A stretch of DNA of 64,000 bases from positions 142,412-206,411 of the forward strand of contig KB299425.1 in assembly GCA_000328365.1 (NCBI GenBank). The letters run 5' to 3'. Below the pieces are notes generated by a model, which saw only the letters and a program-made list of their open reading frames with translations, made no database searches and had not been told where the DNA came from. The translations under genes were made by a program, and so were the position numbers. The DNA is from Capitella teleta (Eukaryota; Annelida; Polychaeta; Capitellidae). Positions 12,709 to 24,044 of this stretch are shown one piece after another (the stretch's first letter is position 1; every line of letters begins with the position of its first letter).

Positions 12709-14258
12709 ATGTTGATCAGGGTGTCGCGGTCCCTCTCCCGCCCTTCCCTCTGCGTGCAGCGCCTCCTCAGGTGTTCATCACACACTCAACTGTCACAGCT
12801 GCACTCAACGTCAATCCGCAAATCAGAAGTTAAAATCAAAGGAACCGCGTACCAATCAGATGACGTCACTAATGTAACGCCCAGAATTCTAAGCAAAATT
12901 GGCAAAAATCTGCACACGGTGAAGCATCATCCGTTGGGGCTGATTAAGAGGAGAATAGAAAACTACTTCTACACGCACTTCACCAACCGAGTTGGCAATC
13001 CTTTGTTCGCCATATTTGATCGTTTGGATCCGGTCGTCACGATACACCAGAACTTTGACAGCTTACTGACGCCTGAAGACCATGTCAGTCGGTCGCCAAA
13101 GGACACGTACTATGTGAACAGAGACCTCCTGTTGCGGGCGCACACCTCCGCCCATCAGGAGGAGATCATTAAAATGGGCTGCGACGCTTTTCTGGCGGTG
13201 GGCGATGTTTATCGTCGCGATCAAATTGACGCAACTCATTACCCCGTTTTTCATCAGTGTGAAATTGTTCGTTTATTCACCGAGGGAGAGGTGGGTCATC
13301 TTTAAACAAATTTAAATCCCGTGTTCACATTTACTCTCATCTTTGGTACAGGTATTCTCAAGAGTCAAGGACCCCACCGGGTTGAGAATCTTTGACGAGG
13401 GTGACCGTAGATCACATGACAAGCAAGAAATGCACACGTTAGAAGCCGCGAAATTAGTCGAATTCGACCTGAAGAAGTGTCTCCTCGGATTAACGCTGCA
13501 ATTATTTGGCAAGGGTGAGCGATAATCATATTCATCCTAGTCGCTCCCAGATATTCCCAATTCCTTCCCTCAGATGTTGAGTATCGCTGGGTGGACGCCT
13601 ACTTCCCTTTCACTCATCCCTCGTGGGAGTTGGAGATATTCCATGGTGGAGACTGGTTGGAAGTGCTCGGATGTGGCATCATGGAACAGAAACTGCTCAA
13701 TAACGGTAACTGACGCTTCTTTAAAAAAAAAAAAAAAAAAAAATTAAAAATTCACAGCTGGAGCCATGAGTAAGATCGGATGGGCAGCTGGCTTGGGTTT
13801 AGAACGCTTGGCGATGAAGTTGTACGCCATTCCCGATATTCGACTCTTCTGGAGCGAAGAGGAAGCTTTCCAAAAGCAGTTCCGCGTTGACAACCCAGAG
13901 ACACCCATCACATTCAAGGTACGAAACAGATCCACTCCCCCCCCCCTTGGTTATAATTCTAATTTCTCTGCAGCCTCTGAGTGTTTATGCGCCCTGTTTG
14001 AACGACATCTCGTTCTGGGTCCCAAGCAATTTCAGCAGCAATGATTTCTACGATCTCGTCCGTACTGTCGGGGGTGACCTAGTTGAGCAGGTTGACCTAG
14101 TTGACGAGTTCACTCACCCTAAACACCAGCGAACTAGCCACTGCTACCGCTTGGTGTACAGACATATGGACCGTACACTTACCCAAGCCGAGGCAAACGA
14201 GATTCATAGTTCCATAGGACAGAAAGCCATTGAGAATTTAGGAGTGGAAATACGATAA
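12709..14258 (+). CDS. FARS2: Phenylalanyl-tRNA synthetase, mitochondrial
   Basis: A monomeric class II aminoacyl-tRNA synthetase that charges mitochondrial tRNA-Phe. Exons: 12709-13290, 13352-13514, 13574-13705, 13758-13918, 13974-14258; 440 codons, close to human FARS2 (451). An in-frame ATG at 12676 would add 11 residues, giving MNLFPEHFSDT before the [13 protein letters not shown] leader; either start leaves an Arg/Ser-rich mitochondrial targeting peptide. Seen in order: [35 protein letters not shown] with [10 protein letters not shown] (class II motif), [20 protein letters not shown] (motif 2 region), [38 protein letters not shown] (motif 3) and DIRLFWSE. The C-terminal anticodon-binding FDX-ACB domain covers DISFWVP to the end. 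AATAAA at 14262-14267, only a few bases past the stop, may serve as poly(A) signal. Confidence 0.96.
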
Positions 14259-15160
14259 ATGAATAAATTTGAACGCAAAAAAATTCAATGTGCAATTTTT
14301 TATTCATTTAATGTATAAAAGAGTGATTAACATAAGTTAAATTATTTTAATATTTTTCAAAAGTGGGACTAGAGAAATGAATGCTTAATAAATGTATTCC
14401 TCTTCTGCATATAACGCTATTTAATGCCTTCAAGACTAGATAACAAGACATCAAATTTATATAATTCCCCAATTTGCTTCTTTTTCTCTGATGTCCGTTA
14501 TAATTGACAATATAGGTAGTCGAGAGTTATGGCAAAGAAGATCATCACAGTATATAATGTAAAAAATAACACAAACATGAGGTTTATAAGGTGAGAAAAT
14601 TATTGAGTTAATTATTTAATATTTTCATTTGAGATTTCTTGATTCTGAGTTGGTAATTATAAAACCCCAAAATCAATGTGGATTTGAAGTAAACAAAATT
14701 ACAGTTCAATACGGTTATTAATTTGGGGAATTTAATTGGTCAGCCATTTGGCATGATACAGTTTTGGGCGATGCAATTATGTAATAATCGATACTACAAC
14801 AGTATCACAGCAGCCCAATTATGACAACAATTGTACGCAAGAAATTTCATTAACAGCAACAACAAAATCAGAGTTAAAAAATGACAACATTCAATATCTG
14901 ACCAAAAAAAATCCTGTCAAGTTTTGAGAGTAGAGTTTGAGAGACATGCATGTGAAAAGTGAGGAGGAATACAGCTTCCAATTTGTGCATAGCAGTTGGA
15001 CATACAAGCAGTAAAACGAAAAAAAAAAACAAAAAAAACCAATAAAAATCCTCTCTTGATTGTTTGTCACCGTTATTCGTTTGAGTTTTGAGAGACAAAT
15101 TTAATAAATACGAGGTGAGATTCAATCAAATTAATGAAAATTAGAAAAAAAGAAAAAAAA
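14259..15160. other. Intergenic between convergent FARS2 and TRIM genes
   Basis: AT-rich 3' flank of both genes. No exon, repeat family or RNA gene recognised. Confidence 0.5.
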
Positions 15161-18100
15161 TCATACATAAGTTGGGAATAATAGCTTAACCCGCTGACTG
15201 ACAGTGAAAACAGGATACAAGCTCTTCTTCAACATTGAATCTTTGATAATCCTTCGACCAATCAGAGAAATCCCGTGAGTTTCGGACGACGACGCCAACT
15301 TGTACGTAAACACGGTATAATCCTGATGGTCAACCTTGACTGATACAGTTATGGACAGCGGGAGTGTGTCCAGAGAACTGACCAGTTCCTGCTTGCCATT
15401 GTGCGCAAAATATAGCGAACCCCCCGAGCAAACGAGACCGTGCGACTGGTAGGTCATTCCCACAGAGTCCTTGACGTTCAGAATGTCTCCTGAGATGCCG
15501 ATCCCAAATAAATAGCAGGAATTGTAGTTGCCTGAGTGACCAGAATTCTTCTCTATCGTGACGGTCCAAGACGATGTCTGTAGGATGGCCTCAGCCGTGA
15601 AGGTCGTGCTGGAGAAGCCCCACGTGATGAGGTACTTGTTCTGAATGCGAGGAGTGTTTTCCGATGAGGAGTTGGTGGACGAAGGGGTTTGGATGCGAGG
15701 GATGATGGCGTCACAGCCGTTCACTCCGTCATCTGTCGGTAAAAGATGTTTATTTACACCCGTCATATTTTATGCGGTCGTATATTTTTATATTTGCTAA
15801 ATTAAACTGAGAGAGATTTGTTCAACATTGTATAATCCCGCATAAATTTATAGTGTTTGATGATGATGTACATTATACACACAACTCTTGTTTACAGAAC
15901 CTTGGGTATGAATATGCTTTTTCATCAAAACAACTTCTGTGATATGAGGCAATGACCTTATCAGCTGGGTTTCCATAGTAACAAATTGATTTCCATAGTA
16001 ACAAAATGAGTACAAAACAGATTTTGTTATAATATGTCACTGGCTGAATTATATAATCTCTATTATTAATAAAAACCAACCACCCACCAAGAAATATTGC
16101 CAGAACTTTCTCCCCCCTTTTGCGATACTGTTCAACGCTCGCTTGCAGCTGCAGACGGCTGGCTTTGTCCTTCATCAACGAATCGTATCGCTTGGTTAAA
16201 GAATCCACTCTAAGGGAATAAAATAAGCAAAATAAAAATATAACGCTGACACCACTCGAAGCCCACTCTTTGCGGTGTTTCTTTATGGTGCTGGACAGTG
16301 GCGCCACCTGGGCGGCCTTGCTGAGCGTCTCTTGCGTGGTGGACACTCCTTCCCCGATTCCCCTGCAGGTGGCGCTCACATCCTCCAGCTGGCGCGTCAG
16401 TTTCTCCGTTTCATCAATGTGATTCCGCGACTGAGCCAACGAGCGACGTTTGGCTTCTTCTAACTTCTGCAGCACAGCGTCCCGTTCCTAGAAAAAGCAA
16501 AGGTCACGCAGGGGTCACGGCAGGCGTTGAAGATGAAGCGACCAATCGCCGTACCTGCTTGAGAGCGCACGTCAGATCTTCAACTTGGTGTCTGTACTGC
16601 TGTTCAACGCGCGAACAGGCGCATTTGTGCATTTCCTGAGAGGAAACACGCGTTGAATGACATCATAATGAGGTCACATCAACTGACCTTGATCTCAACG
16701 CCGAGCGAATCTAGCTTACTCTTGTGTTCTCCTAACGAAGTGAGCAGAGCAGTCGACTGTTCGTTTGCTTGTTCCGCCAGACTCTGCGAATACAAGTCAG
16801 AAAATCAACTTAACGTGACAAATGAAACTTTTAAATAAGAATCCGATCATCTAGGAATGTAATTCTTTTAAGAATTTAGAGACAGACAAGGAAATCCTCA
16901 ATAGAACGAGCAGAGTGCTCCAGCAAATATTCAACGCAAATGAAATGTCATGGTAGCTGCAGATTGGGCGGAATTTGTTTAAAAGCATTTAATCGGTATG
17001 TCCCATTGTTACACGTTACAAAACACGGTGTGTTTACTTTCGCTTCCATCGTCCAAATGGACAGCACATGGAAAATTTATAAACATTTGTCAATTTCATG
17101 TCTGCACAAATTACAACTGAAATCAACCAAAATAGGGTCGAAACAGAGATTTGCACAGAAACGGCCAGATTAGCGAGATAGTCGCTTCTAATCAAGCAAT
17201 CTAAAAGAGATCTTGCCCTTTCACTGATTCCGTGATTGGTTTACAATTCGGTCTGAAACACAGCAAAAACATACACGTAATTACTGAGTTCATAACCAAA
17301 AAGTGCAGAATTCTCTGTGGGCAAAATTATGGCGTGAGGCGAAGACATCGTGAACATCTGTCAGCTGAAGGTGCTTTCTCACGATGCATGAAATATTCAA
17401 AAGCGAACAAAAAAAAATACACAAGTCTCAAAGCAAAAGATAAGCTGTCTCATAGCTCAGCTGCCACAGCTGCGGCAGGTGGCAGCTGACCCCAAAAATT
17501 ATTCCGACAGGAAGTTTCAACATTAAGAAATCCCCTGAGCTGTGACAGTCTTGAAGCTTAATTTGCATACAGATCAAGAATGCAGTCATTGCACGGAGGG
17601 GTCCGAAAGATGTGCAGCGATAGGGAAGATTAATGGATTTAATGTAAATCCAGGGATACCAAGTCCCGGGACACCCTGTGCTGGGGGGGGAAATTGCATT
17701 CGACTTAAACCCATGTCTCAGTAGGATGAATTGCAGAGCTTTCGGGGATGGGACGCCAATTCCCGAAGGCAGTTAAGGGCAATCCCGTACCAACCAGGGA
17801 ACAGGGAAAACATTGCACTGGGAAGTGCAGGTCTATTAATGGTATAAAGTAATAAATTACACTTCCTGGTGTGTGGAATAGCACGCACACGAAGAGGTAA
17901 AATGAGGTATAGATATATAACTGTAGTAAATATTGATTATATCTTATCCCAAAATGAACTTACCAAGTAAATAACATAAATGTAACAGTTGTAAATTCAG
18001 TAGTTTATGTTTATTGCGAGCAAAGTTCAAAGTTCAAAGGATATTAATTCGGTCAAAACGAGGGCTAATTTATAACCACGAACACACCGTTTATGGCTCA

Positions 18101-21100
18101 TCAATTAAAGAACAAAATTCCTCTTGAGTCTCGAGTCTTGACTGAGTTCATAAAATTCTCAAATTCTGGCTCAATTACTGTGTATGCAATTTTCCTTATT
18201 GTGCGCTCTTCTTCTGAGCCCAAAAACGCGTATAAATTGCTTCAAATGAAGTTCTCATCTCTGGAGACCAATCAACAAGCTATTGCACTCAAGGCCGTTT
18301 CAGAGGAATTGCCTCAAACGGAAAATCCACAACAGCACTCCACTCTCGATCTGCCCTTACTTTTCAGTTAAACCATGGCTCCCGGCACAATCATTGGGTC
18401 GAATAAATAAATTTCCGCTAGAAGGTCTGAATATCCAGAAGCCATAACAAGTGGACGGCCTGAACTAATGGAACCAAATTCAGCTGACATCATGATTTAT
18501 ACATTTACTGCATAATTATATGGAATAAAAGGGAGATGCACACATAACATGACCAAAGATGCGATGGTGGATACGCGTCTTCCATTGGCCCCATTGTAAC
18601 CAACTTCGATTTTGGTCACGTGACCTCCTTGATACGCCATCACGTGACCCTAATGGAGTATCTTTGGTAGCACACTAGCAATATGGCTTGCACATAATAT
18701 ATGCAAGCCAGGTGTATAATATATTATATTACTGAAGATTTGCAACTCACTCACCCTGACAATTTTGCAGGCGTTCTCTGGAGACAGCATCTTGTGTCCA
18801 ACATGTTTCCCTTCACCTTCACAAACACACAGATGACAAACAAAGACTTTGCATCTGTCACAGAACAGCGTGGTCGCCTCCTGCACATGCTCAGTGCATC
18901 CGGAATTCTCCAGCTTCACGTCAGCGTCGGACGCCGGACGGATTTTATGCCTGGCGAGGGGACCACGGCGAGGGTGGTACTTGCCGAAGCAGGAATGGCA
19001 GTATAGGGCGCCACACTGCACGCAGTACCAAGCAGCCTTCTCAGCATTGCTGCTATCACAGAGACCACAGTTCGCATTGCTCTCACCGGGGAATTCCGGC
19101 AAATCGGTCAGATCAGCCACGGGCGACAGCAGGAGATCGGAGATTGGAGATTCCAGGCTGAGAGACTTGCGAATACTTTTGCTTCGTTCTTCGGTGTACC
19201 GAAACACAATGTTCTCGAGGGCTAAGTTCTTTGGCAGGGATTCCATTTTATCATGATTGACGTCAACTACCTTGCGACAAGACGGACACTCCAGACCTGG
19301 AAATGAGTTTCATGAATAATTGACGCTGAACTACCAAACTAATTTCACACTTTTGAAATTAGCCGGTTTATTGTACTGCATAACAATCGGCATTAACAAA
19401 TAAATAATTCACCTAAATGACCTCCTTGTTTGGATTTGCTGTCGAGGATGTCGTGCAGACATTTCTTACAGACGCTGTGTGAACACGGCAGCATTAGCGG
19501 ATCTGCGTACAATTCCAGGCACACGGGGCATGTCAACTCCTCTTCCATGCTTTCATAATTGAATTCGACGCCTGCGTTAAAGATAATATACAATCAATGT
19601 TATTGTTAATGAACCAGCAGATATTAATTTGATTTTACAAGTACATAAGAAGACAAACGTGAAAAGTTTTGATTATGAAAGAAATCAGGTTGTCGAGTTG
19701 TGTAGTGCATGTATACTGATCGCAAGCGTAAGGAAAAGGAGGGGGGGGGGTGTTCATTGCTTAACTCAGAGGTCGGCGAGGGTGATGTAATAATAAATTA
19801 TACATGTTATTGTCCTGGAAATGACCACCAATTGAATTTTGAAGCAATCGCCAAATATTTATACATTCGTATTACAAGATGAATCATTAAAATTTAATTT
19901 ATGGGCACATGATGCTGCTCAGCCTCGCCATTTTCTCTCTCCGTGCAATCAGCCGGATTTGATTTTAACAAACTACAAACTAGTTTCCCCTTACATAACT
20001 AAGCAATTAAAAATGACGTGCGCCGAGAAGTGCGAAATGTGATACATTTATCTGAATTCATGGTTAAAAAACGAGCAATACTAACATATTGCACATGTTT
20101 GGACGATCCCTCCCCCCCCCCCCCCATCAAACATAACAGATTATTTTGCCAACCGAAAGACTAGAAAGAGCGAAAAAGAAGAAAAAAAAAATATCCAAGA
20201 TCGAATTTTGCGAACGCGAAATTGATGCAGCGAGTTGGGAAGTGTCGTAGAAAAGCAACCAGAGCGAGAGAACGGATCATTATAAGCGGGAATGCGCGCT
20301 GATTACGCGAAGATGGTGCTTCCGTCTAAGCACGGGCGCCAAAATATCCACAAGAAACCGAGAAGGAAAACAACGGCGAGCGAAAATGATGAGCGCCGAA
20401 TGGGCGATAATAGGGATTATTGGTGGGCTAATGGAGATCTAAGTGAGCAAGCAGCCGTGATTCGTAAAGCAGAGGTTTAATCGCCAGTCACGTGGACGGA
20501 AAGGGGGGGGGAGACGGACGAAATGGATGGCAGCAAATTGCATGAGGGAGCGAATTCGATTTCCTGGCAGTATTGAGTCGGGAGGAGATCGATCTTTGAT
20601 TTGCAGAATTAGATAAGGGGCAACATCCGGTATTGTTACCGAACGATTGACTCACAAATAATGACATTAAGTCACATATCGTAGCTAACCAATATTTAGG
20701 CAAATAGTCAAAATAACAGTAGGTACATCTCTCTCAGTCAGATATTACGAGAACTAAACTGCTTTCTACGGCATTGCCGGTTATAAATGATAAAACAGGA
20801 TAACAATGAATTCTCCCCATAATAACCAATTTGCACCCAAAACAAACAAGGCGGTTGACTGCAAATACTGAATACACATGTACACAAATATATCAGCGTA
20901 CTGAATCAAACAAAGATATGCAGACAAGCGAGAGAATGGAAATACGAGAGAATGAAAACAAGGTTTAAACATCATGATTGATGAGAAGTGAAGATGCCGA
21001 GCGTATATACAACAGACATCTATACGCATAATATATACACCAAAAACCACTCTCAAACAATCGATATTAATCAAACCCAGTTTAACAACAATCATTATGT

Positions 21101-21391
21101 GAGATGCTTTAATAACAAAAGCTAAAACGAGAAATCCGGAGCACTCTGTGAACGCACCACGAGAATTATTTCGAACTCACCGGCAAATGCCTGCGCCAAC
21201 TGCCTGCTATATCCATTTTGATCAAACGTCCTATGTTGAGCCCTCAACAGGGGGAGCAGCTCAGAATTGCACAGCCCGGGCGGCTGCATCCCGAGTTGGT
21301 CTGTTGGACTGCGGCCGCCGGAGCCACGAGCATATGCCGTCGCCCACGGTGTCGACTCAGCGGCGGAGTTATCAGGACAGCGACAATGCAT
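15161..21391 (-). CDS. TRIM-type E3 ubiquitin ligase (RING, two B-boxes, coiled coil, SPRY)
   Basis: Exons, 5' to 3': 21391-21181, 19571-19413, 19296-18755, 16783-16688, 16635-16555, 16487-16267, 16209-16088, 15732-15161; 667 codons. The first exon gives a Ser/Gly/Pro-rich leader ending QLAQAFAG, then [11 protein letters not shown]. The RING follows: [22 protein letters not shown], then [10 protein letters not shown] after an intron. B-box 1 ([20 protein letters not shown], then [14 protein letters not shown]) resembles the TRIM9/TRIM67 group. B-box 2 is [20 protein letters not shown]. Four exons form the coiled coil. The last exon has a SPRY-like fold: [37 protein letters not shown] see no FN3 domain, which TRIM9 has, so I do not assign a symbol. 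A shorter protein starting at the Met of [10 protein letters not shown] (19547) is possible. Confidence 0.85.
16784..18754. other. Large TRIM intron with paired E-boxes
   Basis: No exon was found between the B-box and coiled-coil exons. Two E-box palindromes lie 25 bp apart: GTCACGTGAC at 18615-18624 and TCACGTGACC at 18640-18649. A 92-codon frame at 18093-18371 shows no domain. Confidence 0.45.
19572..21180. other. TRIM intron 1
   Basis: AT-rich intron with short G or C runs near 19740 and 20108. No further feature recognised. Confidence 0.45.
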
Positions 21392-22019
21392 GCTGCAGGG
21401 TTGCGAGCAAGCGGAGGCAGCCGGTTGCTAATGTCAACAGTAAGATGAGACTGTATTACAGCAAACTTTTGAAGGGTTTTAACTCGCTCGATTCAGATGC
21501 AGTGAAAATAGCTTAACGAGCGACATAAAAAAATGCGATTGAGAAACATTGCTCGAGGTGTGAGTTGCACCAATCTGACCCCTGGGTCAACACACACGCA
21601 CACAAAAGAGCACACTCGAGGGAAGAAGAAGAAGAGAGAAAAAAAAAAACATAGAATTTGGCGCCAATTTCATCGGCAAATTGAGATCGCTCACATCCAT
21701 CAAGCAACCTCTTTGAGGGAAGAACAGGACCCCGGTGATGGATGCTGTTCTCGGTGTCAGAAGAAATGCGTATATTGGGGAACGAATTAATGTGTACAAC
21801 AGACAAGTGACGCAATGCATGTACAAAGTGTGCACAAATGCACGTATACGCAGTTGAATGCTAAACAGGTCTAAACACGGTGTATAAAGACCGAGACCAA
21901 TATCTGTATAACATATTATAGCAGAGTGAAGACGGGAAATATCCCTTGCTTGCTTGTCAATGGGTGGATATATGTCACCTATGACCAAAAAAAAAAAGAA
22001 TCTAGTTACGCGGTGTCAG

Positions 22020-22692
22020 ATGCGGCAGTCGAAGCAGTTGTCGCACCATGCATGGCCTCCAGACACGAATCCTAGAGAAACATATAAAGAACTTCAAAGA
22101 ATAAACGAAAGCGAATATAATTCACGCGAATGAAATGGAAACCGACAGAAGAGAAGGCAACAGCGTCCGCCAATGAGGCCTTACAAGGAGACATTATCAG
22201 AACGTAAAACAACAGTTACACCAGTGCGTCTATCCCGGTTTTATAACCAATGCCTCCTTCGCATGCAGCTAACACGAACATTACAATTATTGCACTATTA
22301 TAATAGCGTGGTATTTGCAAACTTGACCAGTTTGCCGGAATTTCATGTGATTGAAGTGCATGAGCCAGAATTAAAAATAATAATCACCACCTATAATAAT
22401 TATTACATAGGGCAATATCGAAGTATGAATCTAGTCTCCCCAGAGGCGCTCCATGCGATGCATAGAGCCTAGCGAGAGCATAGCCGCGTAGCCGATAATG
22501 CCGGCAATTGTACTTAATCCAGCGCAGATCATGAGCAGCATGAAGAGTCCTTCTCGATTGGCATTCAAGAGTTCGCCATTGTTTCCTTATCGATCCGCCC
22601 ATGAGGTCCAGCGATGTCCGCTTGGACCTCAGTCAAATCGCGGAGATGACAGGACAATTACCGCCGCGCCTGTTGATGCGACCTCGGTCAAG
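22020..22692. repeat. Direct duplication, copy 1
   Basis: About 670 bp that recurs nearly identically, in the same orientation, at 23363-24044. Both copies begin ATGCGGCAGTCGAAGCAGTT and end ACCTCGGTCAAG. They contain alternative versions of one minus-strand terminal exon. The second copy starts exactly at an assembly gap, so false duplication of two haplotypes is possible. Confidence 0.9.
22431..22585 (-). CDS. Terminal exon of putative membrane protein, copy 1
   Basis: A 51-codon open frame begins after an AG at 22586-22587 in the same phase as the copy at 23937-23783, and ends at TAG. It encodes NGELLNANREGLFMLLMICA, a hydrophobic segment to about MLSLG, and a short tail SMHRMERLWGD. The other copy differs almost only in the last dozen codons (SVLRVERLVGD). 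It may be an alternative last exon, a second gene copy, or an assembly duplicate. The acceptor has no good pyrimidine tract. Confidence 0.4.
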
Positions 22693-22746
22693 TATGGTTG
22701 GCGATCCGCGCCACAAGTCCGAAATGTGTCTCGACCTCAACGTCAG

Positions 22747-22898
22747 GTCGCGACGCAAGATGTTCAAGTCGCGACGCATGATGTTCAAGTCGCGACGCAA
22801 GATGTTCAAGTCGCGACTCTCCAGTTGTCCAATCATAGCACTTTTTTCACGTCGCGACTCTAAGTTTCACGTCGCGGCTCTAAGTTCCAAGTCGCGAC
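22747..22898. repeat. GTCGCGAC minisatellite
   Basis: The palindrome GTCGCGAC occurs at 22747, 22768, 22789 and 22810 in a 21-bp unit containing AAGATGTTCAA. It occurs again at 22851 and 22891, with the variant GTCGCGGC at 22871, in a 20-bp unit. The array sits just upstream of a putative first exon (ATG at 23007). Confidence 0.9.
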
Positions 22899-23006
22899 TC
22901 TCATGAGCCAATCAGTAGCCTTGTAACATCCAATAACCGTTACATTATGCAAATTACCCATGCCTCGTGGCGCGCGCTTTCCATTCTGCCTCTCGCTCAG
23001 TCTACC

Positions 23007-23074
23007 ATGGATACGGGAATGTCTGATGCCGAAAGCTCAAGGTTGAACGATCGTCTCCAGCACGCGTTAGCACA
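23007..23074 (+). CDS. Possible orphan first coding exon
   Basis: An ATG follows CpG-rich sequence with an octamer ATGCAAAT near 22946. It opens MDTGMSDAESSRLNDRLQHA and ends at a consensus donor GTAAGT. No downstream exon was found: the intron runs into a 50-N gap at 23313, after which the sequence is the second copy of the duplication. The gene may continue in missing sequence or the region may be misjoined. Confidence 0.35.
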
Positions 23075-23312
23075 GTAAGTGGCATTATTTTGCAAATATT
23101 AAGTTCTTAATATGTTTCACTTAATTTTGATGAGCAACTGTTGTTGTATAATGATAATGTTCAGCTGTACTGCTAAAGCCAACTTGAACCGAATATGAAC
23201 CAACTACTACATTAGGCCTTGTCCTGTGTATACTGACCCGTTTTCGCCTTTTGGGTAACAACAATCATAAAGGAACATATTTTAAGTCAACATTAGCTGA
23301 ACACTATGACAT

Positions 23313-23362
23313 NNNNNNNNNNNNNNNNNNNNNNNNNNNNNNNNNNNNNNNNNNNNNNNNNN
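23313..23362. other. Assembly gap of 50 N
   Basis: Exactly 50 unknown bases, probably a placeholder length. The following base begins the second copy of the direct duplication. Confidence 0.99.
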
Positions 23363-24044
23363 ATGCGGCAGTCGAAGCAGTTGGCGCACCATGCATGGCC
23401 TCCAGACACGAATCATAGAGAAACATATAAAGAACTTCAAAGAATAAACGAAAGCGAATATAATTCACGCGAATGAAATGGAAACCGACAGAAGAGAAGG
23501 CAACAGCGTCCGCCAATGAGGCCTTACAAGGAGGCCTTACCAGAACGTAAAACAACAGTTACACCAGTGCGTCTATCCCGGTTTTATAACCAATGCCTCC
23601 TTCACATGCAGCTAACACAAACATTACAATTATTGCACTATTATAATAACGTGGTATTTGCAAACTTGACCAGTTTGCCGGAATTTCCTGTGATTGAAGT
23701 GCACGAGCCAGAATTTAAAAAATAAAAATCACCACTGACCACCTATAATAATTATTACATAGGGTAATACCGACGTATGAATCTAGTCTCCGACGAGGCG
23801 CTCCACGCGAAGCACAGAGCCTAGCGAGAGCATAGCCGCGTAGCCGATAATGCCGGCAATTGTACTTAATCCAGCGCAGATCATGAGCAGCATGAAGAGT
23901 CCTTCTCGATTGGCATTCAAGAGTTCGCCATTGTTTCCTTATCGATCCGCCCACGAGGTCCAGCGATGTCCGCTTGGACCTCAGTCAAATCGCGGAGATG
24001 ACAGGACAATTACCGCCGCGCCTGTTGATGCGACCTCGGTCAAG
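23363..24044. repeat. Direct duplication, copy 2
   Basis: Partner of 22020-22692. Differences are scattered single bases and small indels, plus a cluster at 23799-23818 (minus-strand codons just before the stop). Sequences diverge abruptly after ACCTCGGTCAAG. Confidence 0.9.

Noticed and set aside
18093-18371. 92-codon plus-strand frame in TRIM intron
   Set aside because: No domain, no splice or promoter context.
21587-21988. 133-codon minus-strand frame upstream of TRIM
   Set aside because: Runs through low-complexity Ser/Phe codons over a simple repeat; no start or splice support.
22431-22585. PIGW (GPI acyltransferase) from the words NANREG
   Set aside because: The resemblance stops after a few residues and the frame ends within 50 codons, whereas PIGW continues for two hundred more residues.
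22747-22898. CRISPR-like spaced repeat
   Set aside because: Units are contiguous degenerate tandem copies without unique spacers, in an animal genome.
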